Shown in pieces: positions 31,634 to 40,659 of a stretch of DNA of 64,000 nt. The notes under the pieces were generated by a model, which saw nothing but the letters and a program-made list of their open reading frames with translations, was not told the origin of the DNA and made no database searches. The position numbers and the translations under genes are program-made. The stretch is taken from assembly GCA_937884975.1 (NCBI GenBank), contig CAKZZS010000009.1:20539-84538 (forward strand). Direction: 5' to 3'. Numbering within the stretch: the first letter of the stretch is position 1; each line of letters starts with the position of its first letter. The stretch is from an uncultured Clostridia bacterium. GTDB taxonomy: Bacteria > Bacillota > Clostridia > Oscillospirales > Acutalibacteraceae.

Positions 31634-32494
31634 TTATTCCTTACCGATTTCGTTTGCTATTTTTTTCAAGTCCTCTTTGTCAAAGAACTCAATTTCGATT
31701 TTTCCGCCTCCGCCGGGATTTAAGTGAAGCTTAACCTTTCTTCCGAGCGTCTCGGTCAAAGACAGCTCAACCTCGTCAAAATAAACGTCACGGGAAGCGG
31801 CTTTCTTTGATTTTCTGGGCTTCTTTGCGCTTTTTGCCTTCGCCATTTTTTCGATTTCACGGACGGTCGCCTTGTCCTTTAAAATAAGCGAAGCCGCCTG
31901 ACGCATATCCTCCTCGTTTTCAAAGCCGAGAAGCGCCCTTGCGTGTCCCTCGGAAATCTTACCCTCGGAAACGCCGTCGCGTATGTCCTCGGGCAATTTG
32001 AGAAGCCTTAAGGAATTTGCAACCGCAGGTCTTGATTTTCCGACTCTGTACGCCGCCTCCTCCTGCGTTAAACCGTAGGTTTCAATAAGCTCCGAAAGTC
32101 CCTGCGCCTGCTCTATCGGGTTTAAATCCTCTCTCTGGAGATTTTCGATTAGCGCTATTGCCGCAGTTTCGTCGTCGCTCAAATCCCTTACCGTAACCGG
32201 GATTTCCTTTAATCCGGCTTTTTTCGCCGCTCTCCAACGCCTTTCGCCTGCAACTATCTGGTAGCTGCCGTCCTTCCTCGGGCGGACAAGCAACGGCTGG
32301 AGCACGCCGTACTGCGAAATGCTTTCGGCAAGCTCGTTAAGCGCCTTTTCGTCAAAAGCCTTCCTCGGCTGGGCGCGGTTAGGCTCAACGTCGTCAATGT
32401 TAAGCATTATCGCCGTATTCGCGCTCTCTTCAACGGTGTTGTCAAGGAAAAGACTGTCAAAGCCTCTGCCCAGACCGCCTTTTTTAACTACCAT
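31634..32494 (-). CDS. parB: Chromosome partition protein ParB (Spo0J)
   Basis: CTPase and parS-binding protein (286 aa). The N-terminal domain has NRAQPRKAFDEKAL and the CTP-binding motif VAGERRWRAAKKAG; the central helix-turn-helix is LTQEEAAYRVGKSRPAVANSLRLLKLP; a C-terminal dimerisation region follows. ATG 32494 is favoured over the overlapping GTG 32500 because AGGAAG lies eight bases ahead. It is co-translated with parA, and parS sites occur at 33380 and 35810. Confidence 0.95.
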   Translation of the reverse strand: MVVKKGGLGRGFDSLFLDNTVEESANTAIMLNIDDVEPNRAQPRKAFDEKALNELAESISQYGVLQPLLVRPRKDGSYQIVAGERRWRAAKKAGLKEIPVTVRDLSDDETAAIALIENLQREDLNPIEQAQGLSELIETYGLTQEEAAYRVGKSRPAVANSLRLLKLPEDIRDGVSEGKISEGHARALLGFENEEDMRQAASLILKDKATVREIEKMAKAKSAKKPRKSKKAASRDVYFDEVELSLTETLGRKVKLHLNPGGGGKIEIEFFDKEDLKKIANEIGKE

Positions 32495-32496
32495 AC

Positions 32497-33270
32497 TCAC
32501 TGCTTCCTTTCACTCTTTTTTAAAAATTCCTCCGCAAAGTCCGTATAAGCCTTTGCGCCCTTTGAGGAACGGTCATAATACATTGCCGGTTCGCCGAAGG
32601 ACGGCGCCTCGGATAATCTTACGTTTTTCGGTATTGCGGTCGAATAGACCTTCTGCGGAAAAGCCTTTTTGACTTCGGACGCAACCTGCTGGGTTAAATT
32701 CAACCTGCTGTCATACATTGTAAACAGCACGCCCTCCATTTCAATATGAGGGTTGTAAAGGCGTTTTACTTGTCGAACCGTCGAAATAAGCTGTGCCAAG
32801 CCCTCAAGAGAATAGTATTCGCACTGCATGGGCACTAAAAACGTGTCAGAGGCGCAAAGCGCGTTAATGGTAATAATTCCCAATGACGGCGGACAGTCAA
32901 GAAAGATATAGTCATACTCCTCCCAGACCTCAAGAAGCGCCTTTTTCAAAAGACTTTCACGGTTTTCCAGAGCAATCATTTCAACCTCTGCGCCTGCCAG
33001 ATTCATATCCGACGGCATAATCGAAACATTTTTAAACTTGGTGACAACCGCGCATTCCTTTGCGGACGCGCCGTTTATAAGCAAATCATAGGTTGAAAAG
33101 GCAATATTTCTTTTATTCACGCCAAATCCGCTTGTGGAGTTTCCCTGGGGATCAATGTCGACAAGCAGTACTTTTTTACCCAGAGCGCCGACCGATGCGG
33201 CAAGATTTACGGCGGTTGTGGTCTTTCCCACTCCGCCCTTCTGATTTATTATTGAAACGATTTTTGCCAT
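32497..33270 (-). CDS. parA: Chromosome partition ATPase ParA (Soj)
   Basis: Deviant-Walker ATPase (257 aa) that binds nucleoid DNA and moves ParB-parS complexes; in Bacillus it also regulates DnaA. The Walker A motif NQKGGVGKTTTAVNLAAS, the DIDPQGNSTSGFG segment and DYIFLDCPPSLGIITINAL are canonical. Its stop overlaps the parB start region. Upstream is a 500-base non-coding gap containing parS and folded RNA-like repeats. Confidence 0.96.
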   Translation of the reverse strand: MAKIVSIINQKGGVGKTTTAVNLAASVGALGKKVLLVDIDPQGNSTSGFGVNKRNIAFSTYDLLINGASAKECAVVTKFKNVSIMPSDMNLAGAEVEMIALENRESLLKKALLEVWEEYDYIFLDCPPSLGIITINALCASDTFLVPMQCEYYSLEGLAQLISTVRQVKRLYNPHIEMEGVLFTMYDSRLNLTQQVASEVKKAFPQKVYSTAIPKNVRLSEAPSFGEPAMYYDRSSKGAKAYTDFAEEFLKKSERKQ

Positions 33271-33379
33271 ATTTTCACCTCAACATTACAGAGTATACCA
33301 TAATAATATAAAAAATAAAAGAGTTTTTACTGTTTTTCGGACCGATTTTTGGTTCTTTGACAAAAAATTCTGCAAAAAA

Positions 33380-33395
33380 AGTTTCACGTGAAACA
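33380..33395. promoter_or_regulatory. parS: parS site upstream of parA
   Basis: AGTTTCACGTGAAACA, one mismatch from the consensus TGTTTCACGTGAAACA, in the parA leader. It is a ParB-loading site and could link ParB to control of its own operon. Confidence 0.88.
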
Positions 33396-33412
33396 TTTTA
33401 TTCAAAAGGAAT

Positions 33413-33522
33413 AAAGCCAAAACCTTGCTGTCCCGTCTCACTGAAAAGCCGTGGCGCAACGGTGAGACGGACAGTAAGCCTTAAAACACCCTGTGTTTTA
33501 AGGTGTATTACAGTTTTGGCAA
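33413..33522. ncRNA. Candidate structured RNA between noc and parA
   Basis: An outer stem GCCAAAAC/GTTTTGGC (33416-33423/33513-33520) closes two perfect or near-perfect hairpins. The first has arms 33424-33441 and 33462-33478 (CCGTCTCAC with GTGAGACGG); the second is CCTTAAAACA (33479-33488) with TGTTTTAAGG (33493-33502). The three-way-junction shape is unusual for an intergenic spacer. The strand is not determined because the fold is self-complementary. Confidence 0.45.
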
Positions 33523-33641
33523 AGTAATTTCAGACCGTAAGGCGATTACAAAATCGAGCGCATACTTTGTGTATTCGGGAGATTTTCAATTGTTTTACGG
33601 GCGAAAGAACAAAGCCAAAACCTTGCTGTCCCGTCTCACTG
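33413..33641. repeat. 31-bp direct repeats in the noc-parA spacer
   Basis: Identical 31-bp copies at 33413-33443 and 33611-33641 (AAAGCCAAAACCTTGCTGTC...) are 198 bp apart. After the second copy a different hairpin follows: ACAAGCAAAGGCGT (33652-33665) with its near-complement at 33681-33694. The remaining part of this 500-base gap has two short hairpins (GCGGG/CCCGC and GCCC/GGGC near 33730-33760) and no supported gene. Confidence 0.7.
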
Positions 33642-33782
33642 TTGTGCCAAAACAAGCAAAGGCGTCCGCCATAACAGTGAACGCCTTCGCTTGTGGATGT
33701 GGGGTGTGAAAGAGAAGGATATGGGTGCGGGAAATCCCGCTATATTAAGCCCTTTCGGGCGTAATACCGATGTGAACAAACG

Positions 33783-34610
33783 TTATCCTGCAGACCTTGC
33801 GGACATTCCAGCCTGCTTTGGTATGCGGACTACATATTCAATATACTCATCCGTTTCGCTTTTTGCAGAGTCTGCGTCAATTCCGGCTCTGCGTATGGCG
33901 TCAACGGCGTGATTAAGCGTGTTTATAAAAATTCTTATATCCCGAAAACCTTTTTTTACGGTGCCTTTCGGCTCCTCGGAGCGTTTGCTCATCTGGAAGA
34001 TAAGCCTTTCGCTCTCCTCAACGTTGAGATGTCTGTCTATCATTATGGAAAGCGCCCGTGAGCGCATTTCGTCGTCTTCAAGCCTCAGCAACGCCCTTGC
34101 GTGACGTTCCGAAAGGCCTGCCCGTGAAATTTCGTATCTTAACTGCTCGTTAAGCTTTAAAAGCCGCAGCTTATTTGAAAGAGTCGGTTGAGCTTTTCCG
34201 AGCTTTCTTCCGATTTCCTCCTGACTCATTCCGTAAACCGAAAGCAATTTGTCGAGCGCAAGCGCCTCTTCAAAGAAGTCCAGGTCGCTTCTCTGTATGT
34301 TTTCAAGAATGGAAAGCAGTGTTGACTGCTCCTCGTCAACGTCGGCAATAATTGCAGGAACCCTTGTTAAGCCTATAAGTCTTGCCGCCCGAAGCCGTCT
34401 CTCACCCGAAATCAGTTCGTAATTCCCGTCCTCGGTCTTACGGACCGTAAGCGGCTGAATAATCCCGTTTGAGCGAATGCTCTGTGCCAAGCCCTCAAGC
34501 TCGTCATAATCAAAGTGCTTCCTCGGCTGGTTCGGATTAGGTTTTATTTTGCTCTGCGGCAAAAGCATTACCGTATCCCCTACCGTCGGCTTGAGTTGCG
34601 ATTTGAACAT
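33783..34610 (-). CDS. noc: ParB-family protein, Noc-like
   Basis: A second ParB-family protein (275 aa), in the position of the nucleoid occlusion gene noc (rsmG-noc-parA-parB order, as in Bacillus). It has PNPNQPRKHFDYDEL, the CTP-binding motif SGERRLRAARLIG and the helix-turn-helix MSQEEIGRKLGKAQPTLSNKLRLL. In Bacillus, Noc prevents division over the nucleoid and has an N-terminal membrane-targeting amphipathic helix; here the first 15 residues do not clearly form one. It could therefore be a ParB paralogue with another role. Confidence 0.8.
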   Translation of the reverse strand: MFKSQLKPTVGDTVMLLPQSKIKPNPNQPRKHFDYDELEGLAQSIRSNGIIQPLTVRKTEDGNYELISGERRLRAARLIGLTRVPAIIADVDEEQSTLLSILENIQRSDLDFFEEALALDKLLSVYGMSQEEIGRKLGKAQPTLSNKLRLLKLNEQLRYEISRAGLSERHARALLRLEDDEMRSRALSIMIDRHLNVEESERLIFQMSKRSEEPKGTVKKGFRDIRIFINTLNHAVDAIRRAGIDADSAKSETDEYIEYVVRIPKQAGMSARSAG

Positions 34611-34724
34611 TAAAAATTCACCTCCGTGGCTTGTCCTTACAAGTAAAGATTAGCACACAAAGGTGAAAAAATAAAGCATTTTCGTCTGTCACAAAAGGCT
34701 ATATATCAAGGGTTTTCGGCATTT

Positions 34725-35435
34725 TTACAGATTTTTTTGAGCGATTTTTGCAGCTTGTCGCGGATATTTTGTCGGAGTTTGCGATATTTTTTTAATTCTT
34801 ATAATATTTCTCTCTCCCCTGCCGAAAAGCTCAAACGTATTCTTTGAAATTATTTCGCCGCCGAGAAGCTTTAACGCATTTTCGGACTGCGCGATTTCAC
34901 CGTCGGCAGAAGAAGCCTTCAAAGCGACAAATTCACCGCCGACCTTAACAAACGGCAAACAGTATTCGCAAAGTACGGGAAGCGAGGCAACCGCCCTCGA
35001 AAAGGCAAAATCATATTTTTCGCGATAAAGCTTATCCCTGCCGCCCTCCTCAGCTCGAAGATGAACGGTTTGAGCCTTTAAATCCAGTTCGTTTAAAACA
35101 TTTTGGAGAAAAACAAGTCTTTTGTTAAGGCTGTCAAGCAAGGTTAATTCCAAATCAGGTCTTGCAATAAGCAATGCAACACCCGGAAAGCCCGCTCCCG
35201 TTCCGACGTCAACAACCGAAGCGCCGAAGGGAAGATCAACATATTTAAGCGCCGAAAGGCTGTCCGCAAAGTGCTTTATAACTATTTCTTCAGGCTCGGT
35301 TATAGCCGTTAAATTCATCACTTTATTGGTCCGGATAAGCAGCTGCGCATATTTATCGAACCGCTCAAGTGCCGTTTCATTAAGCGAAACGCCGAAAAAT
35401 GAAGCCTTTTCCTTTAATAAAGAGGTATCTATCAT
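34725..35435 (-). CDS. rsmG: 16S rRNA G527 N7-methyltransferase
   Basis: Methylates G527 of 16S rRNA (236 aa). The SAM-binding motif VVDVGTGAGFPGVALLIARPDLELTLLDS and the following KRLVFLQNVLNEL and DFAFSRAVASLPVLCEY are diagnostic. Its start overlaps the mnmG stop by one base. Loss of this enzyme gives low-level streptomycin resistance in other bacteria. The C-terminal 15 residues are lysine/glutamine-rich and not conserved. Confidence 0.95.
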   Translation of the reverse strand: MIDTSLLKEKASFFGVSLNETALERFDKYAQLLIRTNKVMNLTAITEPEEIVIKHFADSLSALKYVDLPFGASVVDVGTGAGFPGVALLIARPDLELTLLDSLNKRLVFLQNVLNELDLKAQTVHLRAEEGGRDKLYREKYDFAFSRAVASLPVLCEYCLPFVKVGGEFVALKASSADGEIAQSENALKLLGGEIISKNTFELFGRGERNIIRIKKISQTPTKYPRQAAKIAQKNL

Positions 35436-37309
35436 CAGTTTATGCCCTCCTTGGCAAGGAAAATAAGCAAAACGGAAATATCTGCGGGCGTTACTCCCGA
35501 AATACGGCTCGCTTGACCGACAGACTGCGGACGCGCTTTTGTAAGCTTTTCTCTCGCCTCAAGACGGAGTCCGTCAATTGCATTAAAATCAAGGCTTTCG
35601 GGGATTTTTTTAACCTCAAGACGTCTCATTTCCTCAACCTGCGCCTGCTGTCTTTTAATATACCCCTCATATTTAAGTTCAATTTCAACCTGCTCAAATA
35701 CCTCGTCGGGCAAATCGGGTCGGTTTTTGTCGAAGGGCGTTAAAAGGTCATAATTCAACTGCGGTCTGCGTATAAGCTCGGATATTCTTGCGCCGGTTTT
35801 AAGCGGCGATGTTTCACGTGAAACAAGAAATTTCTGAAGCTCGTCAGTCGGCGGAAGCACAGTGTTTTCAACTCTTTCAAGCTCTTCTGCTATCATTTCC
35901 TTCTTTTTGAGGAAACGGTTGTATTTTTCTTTCCCGACAAGTCCTATGTTATGTCCGAATTCGGTAAGACGCAAATCGGCGTTGTCCTGTCTTAAAAGAA
36001 GTCTGTATTCGCTTCTGGACGTCATCATTCTGTATGGGTCGGCGCAACCCTTCGTGACCAAATCGTCAATAAGAGTACCTATATACGAGGTTTCCCTGCC
36101 GAGGACAAAGGGCTCCTTTCCCTGAACGCTTCTTGCGGCGTTAATTCCGGCAATAAGTCCCTGCGCCGCAGCCTCCTCATAGCCGCTTGAACCGTTAAAC
36201 TGCCCTGCCCCGAAAAGTCCGGAAAAGTCAATAAATTCAAGGCTTGGTGAAAGCGCTAACGGGTCAACGCAGTCATATTCAATTGCATAGGCAGTGCGCA
36301 TTATTTCAACATTTTCAAGCCCGGGAATCGTCCTTAAAAACTTAAGCTGAACATCCTCCGGAAGCGAGGACGACATTCCCTGAAGATACATTTCCTCGGT
36401 GTCCTCGCCGCAAGGCTCGATAAACAGCTGGTGCCTTTTCTTTTCCGAAAAACGCACTATTTTATCCTCAATGCTCGGGCAATAACGCGGTCCGACACCG
36501 CTGATTTTTCCGCTGTAGAGCGGTGAACGGTGAAGATTTTCAAGGATTATATTTTTAGTTTCGTCATTCGTGTAGGTAATGTGACAAGCAACCTTGTTTT
36601 CGGGCTTTTTTGCGCTGTCAAAGGAAAACGCAACGGTTTTTTCATCACCCTGCTGAAGCTCGGTCTTACTGAAATCAATGCTTCTCCTGTTCACTCTTGC
36701 AGGAGTTCCCGTCTTAAATCGGCGAAGCGGAAGATTAAGCTTTTTAAGTGCGTTTGACAGAGCAGTTGCCGGAAACATTCCGTCAGGACCGCTTTCAAAT
36801 GAAACGTCGCCGATATAAACTCTTCCGCCTAAAAAAGTTCCCGTTGCAAGAACAACGCTCTTTGCGGTATAAACAGCCTCAAGACGGGTTTTTAGCACCC
36901 AAAGAGAATCCTCGTTCTTATAAAGGTCAACAATTTCACTCTGTCTTAAATCAAGGTTTTCCTGCTTTTCGACAGCGTGCTTCGTATATTCAGAGTATTT
37001 TCTTCGGTCTATCTGCGCCCTGAGCGAATGAACGGCAGGACCTTTTCCGAGGTTGAGCATTCGCGACTGAATGCTTGTGCTGTCCGCCGCTTTTCCCATT
37101 TCACCGCCCAGCGCGTCAATTTCACGGACAAGGTGTCCCTTTGACGTTCCGCCAATAGACGGGTTGCACGGCATATTTCCCACCGAATCAAGATTTATTG
37201 CAAAAATGACAGTCTGACATCCGAGACGCGCTGCCGCCAGCCCTGCCTCAATTCCGGCATGGCCTGCGCCGATAACGGCAACGTCATAATGCTTTGCAAA
37301 ATACTCCAT
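35435..37309 (-). CDS. mnmG: tRNA wobble-uridine modification enzyme MnmG
   Basis: FAD-dependent partner of MnmE in making 5-carboxymethylaminomethyluridine at tRNA position 34 (624 aa). The FAD-binding motif VAVIGAGHAGIEAGLAAARLG, the segment NMPCNPSIGGTSKGHLVREI and the C-terminal YEGYIKRQQAQVEEMRRLE are typical. A perfect parS sequence lies inside the gene at 35810-35825. The mnmE-mnmG-rsmG order is conserved across Firmicutes. Confidence 0.97.
   Translation of the reverse strand: MEYFAKHYDVAVIGAGHAGIEAGLAAARLGCQTVIFAINLDSVGNMPCNPSIGGTSKGHLVREIDALGGEMGKAADSTSIQSRMLNLGKGPAVHSLRAQIDRRKYSEYTKHAVEKQENLDLRQSEIVDLYKNEDSLWVLKTRLEAVYTAKSVVLATGTFLGGRVYIGDVSFESGPDGMFPATALSNALKKLNLPLRRFKTGTPARVNRRSIDFSKTELQQGDEKTVAFSFDSAKKPENKVACHITYTNDETKNIILENLHRSPLYSGKISGVGPRYCPSIEDKIVRFSEKKRHQLFIEPCGEDTEEMYLQGMSSSLPEDVQLKFLRTIPGLENVEIMRTAYAIEYDCVDPLALSPSLEFIDFSGLFGAGQFNGSSGYEEAAAQGLIAGINAARSVQGKEPFVLGRETSYIGTLIDDLVTKGCADPYRMMTSRSEYRLLLRQDNADLRLTEFGHNIGLVGKEKYNRFLKKKEMIAEELERVENTVLPPTDELQKFLVSRETSPLKTGARISELIRRPQLNYDLLTPFDKNRPDLPDEVFEQVEIELKYEGYIKRQQAQVEEMRRLEVKKIPESLDFNAIDGLRLEAREKLTKARPQSVGQASRISGVTPADISVLLIFLAKEGIN
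35810..35825. promoter_or_regulatory. parS: Perfect parS site within mnmG
   Basis: TGTTTCACGTGAAACA matches the 16-bp parS consensus exactly. It encodes conserved residues of MnmG's C-terminal half, so it serves both as coding sequence and as a ParB-loading site. Confidence 0.93.
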
Positions 37310-37310
37310 A

Positions 37311-38675
37311 CTATTTACCTACGCAAAAACGTGAAAAAATTTCATTTATAACGGCGTCTGAAGCCTTTTCACCCGTGAGTACGAGCAGCTCGTCAATTGC
37401 ACAGTCAACCGTAACATTGACTGCGTCAAGGGTTACGCCGTTTTCAAGGTCTTCAATTGCCTGTGTAATTTCCCTTAAAGCGTTCTCGCAGCAGTTTTTC
37501 TGCCTTGCGTTTATAAGAGAGGCTACGGACGGGTCAAAATCAGCCGTTTCAAGCACCTTTTCAATTGAGTCGCTTAATAATTTCCTGTCATCGGGATTTT
37601 TTGCGCTGATTTCAACCGTATCCGAAAAGTTTTGTATAATTATTTCCTTGTTAAGCGCTGTCGGCAGGTCACACTTGTTAATAATCGCAACACATTTTTT
37701 CTCTTTTACAAGATTAACAATGTCCTCGTCCTCATTTGCAAACGGTCTTGAGTTATCAAATACCGCAAGTACAAAATCGGCGGACTCGAGCCATTTTTTA
37801 GCCTTATCAACTCCGATTTTTTCAACCTCATCGTCCGAGGAACGAAGCCCTGCAGTGTCCGCGAGTCTTAAGGTCGCCGCACCGATAACAGCCGTTTCTT
37901 CAACTATATCACGGGTTGTCCCCTCAACCGAGGTGACTATTGACCGCTCCTCGCCGAGAAGAAGATTCATTATTGTGGACTTTCCGACATTCGGCTTGCC
38001 GACTATCGCCGTTCTCACGCCGCCTATTACGGCTTTTCCTGCGTCAAAACGGTTTATAAGCTGTTCAAGCTCCTTTTTTGCAGTGTTGAGATTTTTAACA
38101 AGTTCACCGCTTGACAGCTCCTCGATTTCGTCATCGGGATAATCAACCCACGCCGCAAGCGAAGCGGAGGAGGAAATGAGAATACCGTTTATTTCGGAAA
38201 GCTTTTTGCTCAACGCGCCCTCAAGAGTGTTAAAAGCCGCCTTTGCTTCCTGCTCGGAATGCGAAGAGATGATATTCATAACGGATTCCGCGCCTGCAAG
38301 GTCAATTTTTCCGTTCAAAAACGCTCTTTTTGTAAATTCACCTGCAGGGGCGGGGGCTGCGCCTGCGGAAAGTACGCTGCGAAGCACCTGACGGGTAACA
38401 AAAAGCCCACCGTGACAGTTAAATTCAACAACATCCTCACCGGTATAGCTTTTCGGCGCTCTGTAAACAAGAGCTACAACCTCGTCAAATAGTTCGCCGT
38501 CCTCGCTTTTAACCGCTCCGAGCAACGCCTGATAGCCCCTTAAATCCTTAAGGAGCTTTCCGTTTTTTGAAACAAATACCTTTTCGGCAACGGAAAAAGC
38601 GTCTTCACCGGAAATACGCACGATTCCGATACCGCCTGGAGCAAGTCCCGTAGAAATAGCGGCAACTGTTGACAT
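37311..38675 (-). CDS. mnmE: tRNA modification GTPase MnmE
   Basis: GTPase that works with MnmG (454 aa). The N-terminal folate-binding domain (IAAISTGLAPGGIGIVRISG) precedes a helical region interrupted by the G domain: P-loop GKPNVGKSTIMNLLLG, switch SVEGTTRDIVEE, DTAGLR and NKCDL. The C-terminal motif FCVGK carries the catalytic cysteine. The gene starts after a terminator that separates it from jag. Confidence 0.97.
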   Translation of the reverse strand: MSTVAAISTGLAPGGIGIVRISGEDAFSVAEKVFVSKNGKLLKDLRGYQALLGAVKSEDGELFDEVVALVYRAPKSYTGEDVVEFNCHGGLFVTRQVLRSVLSAGAAPAPAGEFTKRAFLNGKIDLAGAESVMNIISSHSEQEAKAAFNTLEGALSKKLSEINGILISSSASLAAWVDYPDDEIEELSSGELVKNLNTAKKELEQLINRFDAGKAVIGGVRTAIVGKPNVGKSTIMNLLLGEERSIVTSVEGTTRDIVEETAVIGAATLRLADTAGLRSSDDEVEKIGVDKAKKWLESADFVLAVFDNSRPFANEDEDIVNLVKEKKCVAIINKCDLPTALNKEIIIQNFSDTVEISAKNPDDRKLLSDSIEKVLETADFDPSVASLINARQKNCCENALREITQAIEDLENGVTLDAVNVTVDCAIDELLVLTGEKASDAVINEIFSRFCVGK

Positions 38676-38689
38676 TCTATCACCTTAAA

Positions 38690-38720
38690 TAAAAATAAAA
38701 GGGGAGTAGCAACTCCCCTT
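38690..38720 (-). terminator. Terminator after jag
   Basis: AAGGGGAGT/ACTCCCCTT stem, four-base loop, then TTTTATTTTTATTT on the minus strand. Confidence 0.85.
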
Positions 38721-38724
38721 AAAA

Positions 38725-39666
38725 TCAGTCTTCCTTATCGGTTGCAGGCTCAATTCTGCCGTAAAGGGAGGAGCCTTCAAAATCGCTCTTCGGAGCTCTT
38801 GCAGGCGCCTGAACCTCATTTGAAGCAGGCGAATCGTTCCTTCTGCGGCGGTCATTTCTCTGATATGACTGACGCGTAGCCTTAACTGAGCCGTCGGGAG
38901 CAATAGTAACTCTTCTGTCAAGGTCGCTGCCCGTTGAATAGGAGGTAGCGCCTCTGATTTCCTGAACTGCGGTATGAATAACCCTTCTCTCATAAGGATT
39001 CATCGGTTCAAGAGTAATGCTTCTTCCTGTTTTTACGACTCTTGAGGCATGCCTGCGCGCAAGAATGCGTAAAGCCTCTTCACGCTTTTCACGGTAGTCT
39101 CCGACGTTTACGCTGACTCTCTTATAGCTTCCCTTGCCGTGGTTTGCAACCATTCTTGTAAGGTACTGAAGCGCGTCAAGCGTTTCACCGCGTCTGCCGA
39201 TAATAATGCCGTAATCGTCGCCGCAGCTGACCTCGAAATTGATTTCCTCGTCATTTGCGGTAACCTCGATTTCACAGCTTTCCATACCGATACCGAGAAT
39301 CATTGCCTTTAAGTATTCCTTTGCGTCGTCATACTCGTTTGTAGGCTTTAATTCAACATTTTCAAAGGGCTTTGAAATCTCAACAACAACCTCTTTTGCA
39401 GGCTGCTTGTTCTGCTTTTTGCTGTTATTTGCGTTCTTTTTATTATCTCTTTTATCTTTTCTTTCCTTTTTAACAGGCTCGTCAGCAACCTCATAGCTGA
39501 CCTTAACCTCGGCGTCACTGCCGCCGAAAAGACCTAAAATCTTTTTCTGGGGAGTTTTAAGGACCTCAATTTTGACCTCAACCTCCTCGGGAGCGCCAAG
39601 CTTCTCCTTAGCCGCTTTTGTAGCTGCTTCAAGGGTTGCGCCCGTACCGATAGCTTCTTTTACCAT
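38725..39666 (-). CDS. jag: RNA-binding protein Jag/KhpB
   Basis: A 313-residue KH-R3H protein. An N-terminal Jag domain (ATKAAKEKLGAPEEVEVKI ... KKILGLFG) is followed by a lysine/asparagine-rich linker, a KH domain (GDDYGIIIGRRGETLDALQYL) and an R3H motif (EALRILARRHASRVVKTGR ... NPYERRVIHTAVQ). It follows yidC, as in most Firmicutes, and binds small and messenger RNAs in related species. A basic, arginine-rich tail extends beyond the R3H domain. Confidence 0.94.
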   Translation of the reverse strand: MVKEAIGTGATLEAATKAAKEKLGAPEEVEVKIEVLKTPQKKILGLFGGSDAEVKVSYEVADEPVKKERKDKRDNKKNANNSKKQNKQPAKEVVVEISKPFENVELKPTNEYDDAKEYLKAMILGIGMESCEIEVTANDEEINFEVSCGDDYGIIIGRRGETLDALQYLTRMVANHGKGSYKRVSVNVGDYREKREEALRILARRHASRVVKTGRSITLEPMNPYERRVIHTAVQEIRGATSYSTGSDLDRRVTIAPDGSVKATRQSYQRNDRRRRNDSPASNEVQAPARAPKSDFEGSSLYGRIEPATDKED

Positions 39667-39681
39667 ATAAAAACTTACCTC

Positions 39682-40659
39682 TTAATCCTTCTGCGCGTTA
39701 TCAAGCGCCTTTTTCATGCTCGCTTCCTTTGAGCGACGATAAATTGTTTCGTCAACCATAAGGCGTGAAAGCACCTTATTGGGGCTGTGAGTATAATTGA
39801 GAATAAACATCTGGATAAGTGAAAGAAGACTCGAAAGAATCATATATACACTTACGTTTGTCGGCAGGATAAATGCAAACCAAATCATCATCGCAGGCGA
39901 CATAAAGGTCATACAGCCTGTCGAGGGATTTTTTGCCATTTCGGGGTTTGTCTTTTTCTGGCGCGCAAGCATATAAAAGCTCTGGACAAGCGTGATTACG
40001 AGAAGAATCGCAGGAACTATCCAATACTTGTCAAAGGATTTAAAGCTCGGCGTAACGGTAAGGTCAATGCCGAAAAGGTTGAAATTATCCGCAAAGTGAG
40101 TGATTTTATTTGCAATTTCGGTTGTAACGCCGTCAACTGAATTCAAATCGATTTTATCAAGGTATTTGATTACGTCAATTTCGCCCTGATAAGACGAAGC
40201 GCCTGCACCGGCTTTGGTCGCAGCGGCGCTTGTCGCCGCCTGAACATAAGGCGCAACCGCAGTTTTAAGGTTTTCTACAACGTCCTTTGAAATACGAAGA
40301 ATATTTGTAAGAGGCGAGTAGTTAGCCGCAAAGTAAACGCCCATCATAATCGGAAGCTGAATGAGCATCGGAAGACAGCCTGCTGTTGCAGCGCCGTAGC
40401 CCTCCTGAGAATAGAGGTTCTGAAGCTCCTGATTCATCTTCTGCTGATTTGAAGCGTATTTTTCACGGATTCTGTCCGCTTTCGGCTTTAAGCGAAGCTG
40501 TTTTGCCTGATTTTTCTGCATTGAAATCTGCGAAGGCAAAAGTATGAGCTTAACAAGAATAACCAGAAGTAAAAGCGAGAGCAGATAGTTGTCTGTAATT
40601 GAATAAAATGCGGCAATAACAAGTCCGAAGGGGACCGCAAGCCATTCTCTGAATTTCAT
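39682..40659 (-). CDS. yidC: Membrane protein insertase YidC
   Basis: A 325-residue inner-membrane insertase of the short Gram-positive type. Five membrane helices are predicted, with the first pair joined by a charged cytoplasmic hairpin (KPKADRIREKYASNQQKMNQEL). The conserved GCLPMLIQLPIMMGVYFAAN and the late FMSPAMMIWFAFILPTNVSVY are present. An extracytoplasmic alanine-rich insertion (about residues 140-200) is longer than usual. There is no clear lipoprotein cysteine at the start. Confidence 0.93.
   Translation of the reverse strand: MKFREWLAVPFGLVIAAFYSITDNYLLSLLLLVILVKLILLPSQISMQKNQAKQLRLKPKADRIREKYASNQQKMNQELQNLYSQEGYGAATAGCLPMLIQLPIMMGVYFAANYSPLTNILRISKDVVENLKTAVAPYVQAATSAAATKAGAGASSYQGEIDVIKYLDKIDLNSVDGVTTEIANKITHFADNFNLFGIDLTVTPSFKSFDKYWIVPAILLVITLVQSFYMLARQKKTNPEMAKNPSTGCMTFMSPAMMIWFAFILPTNVSVYMILSSLLSLIQMFILNYTHSPNKVLSRLMVDETIYRRSKEASMKKALDNAQKD

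Noticed and set aside
33503..33709. A 68-codon plus-strand open frame in the noc-parA spacer
   Set aside because: No ribosome site or recognisable protein; the DNA is explained by repeats and hairpins.
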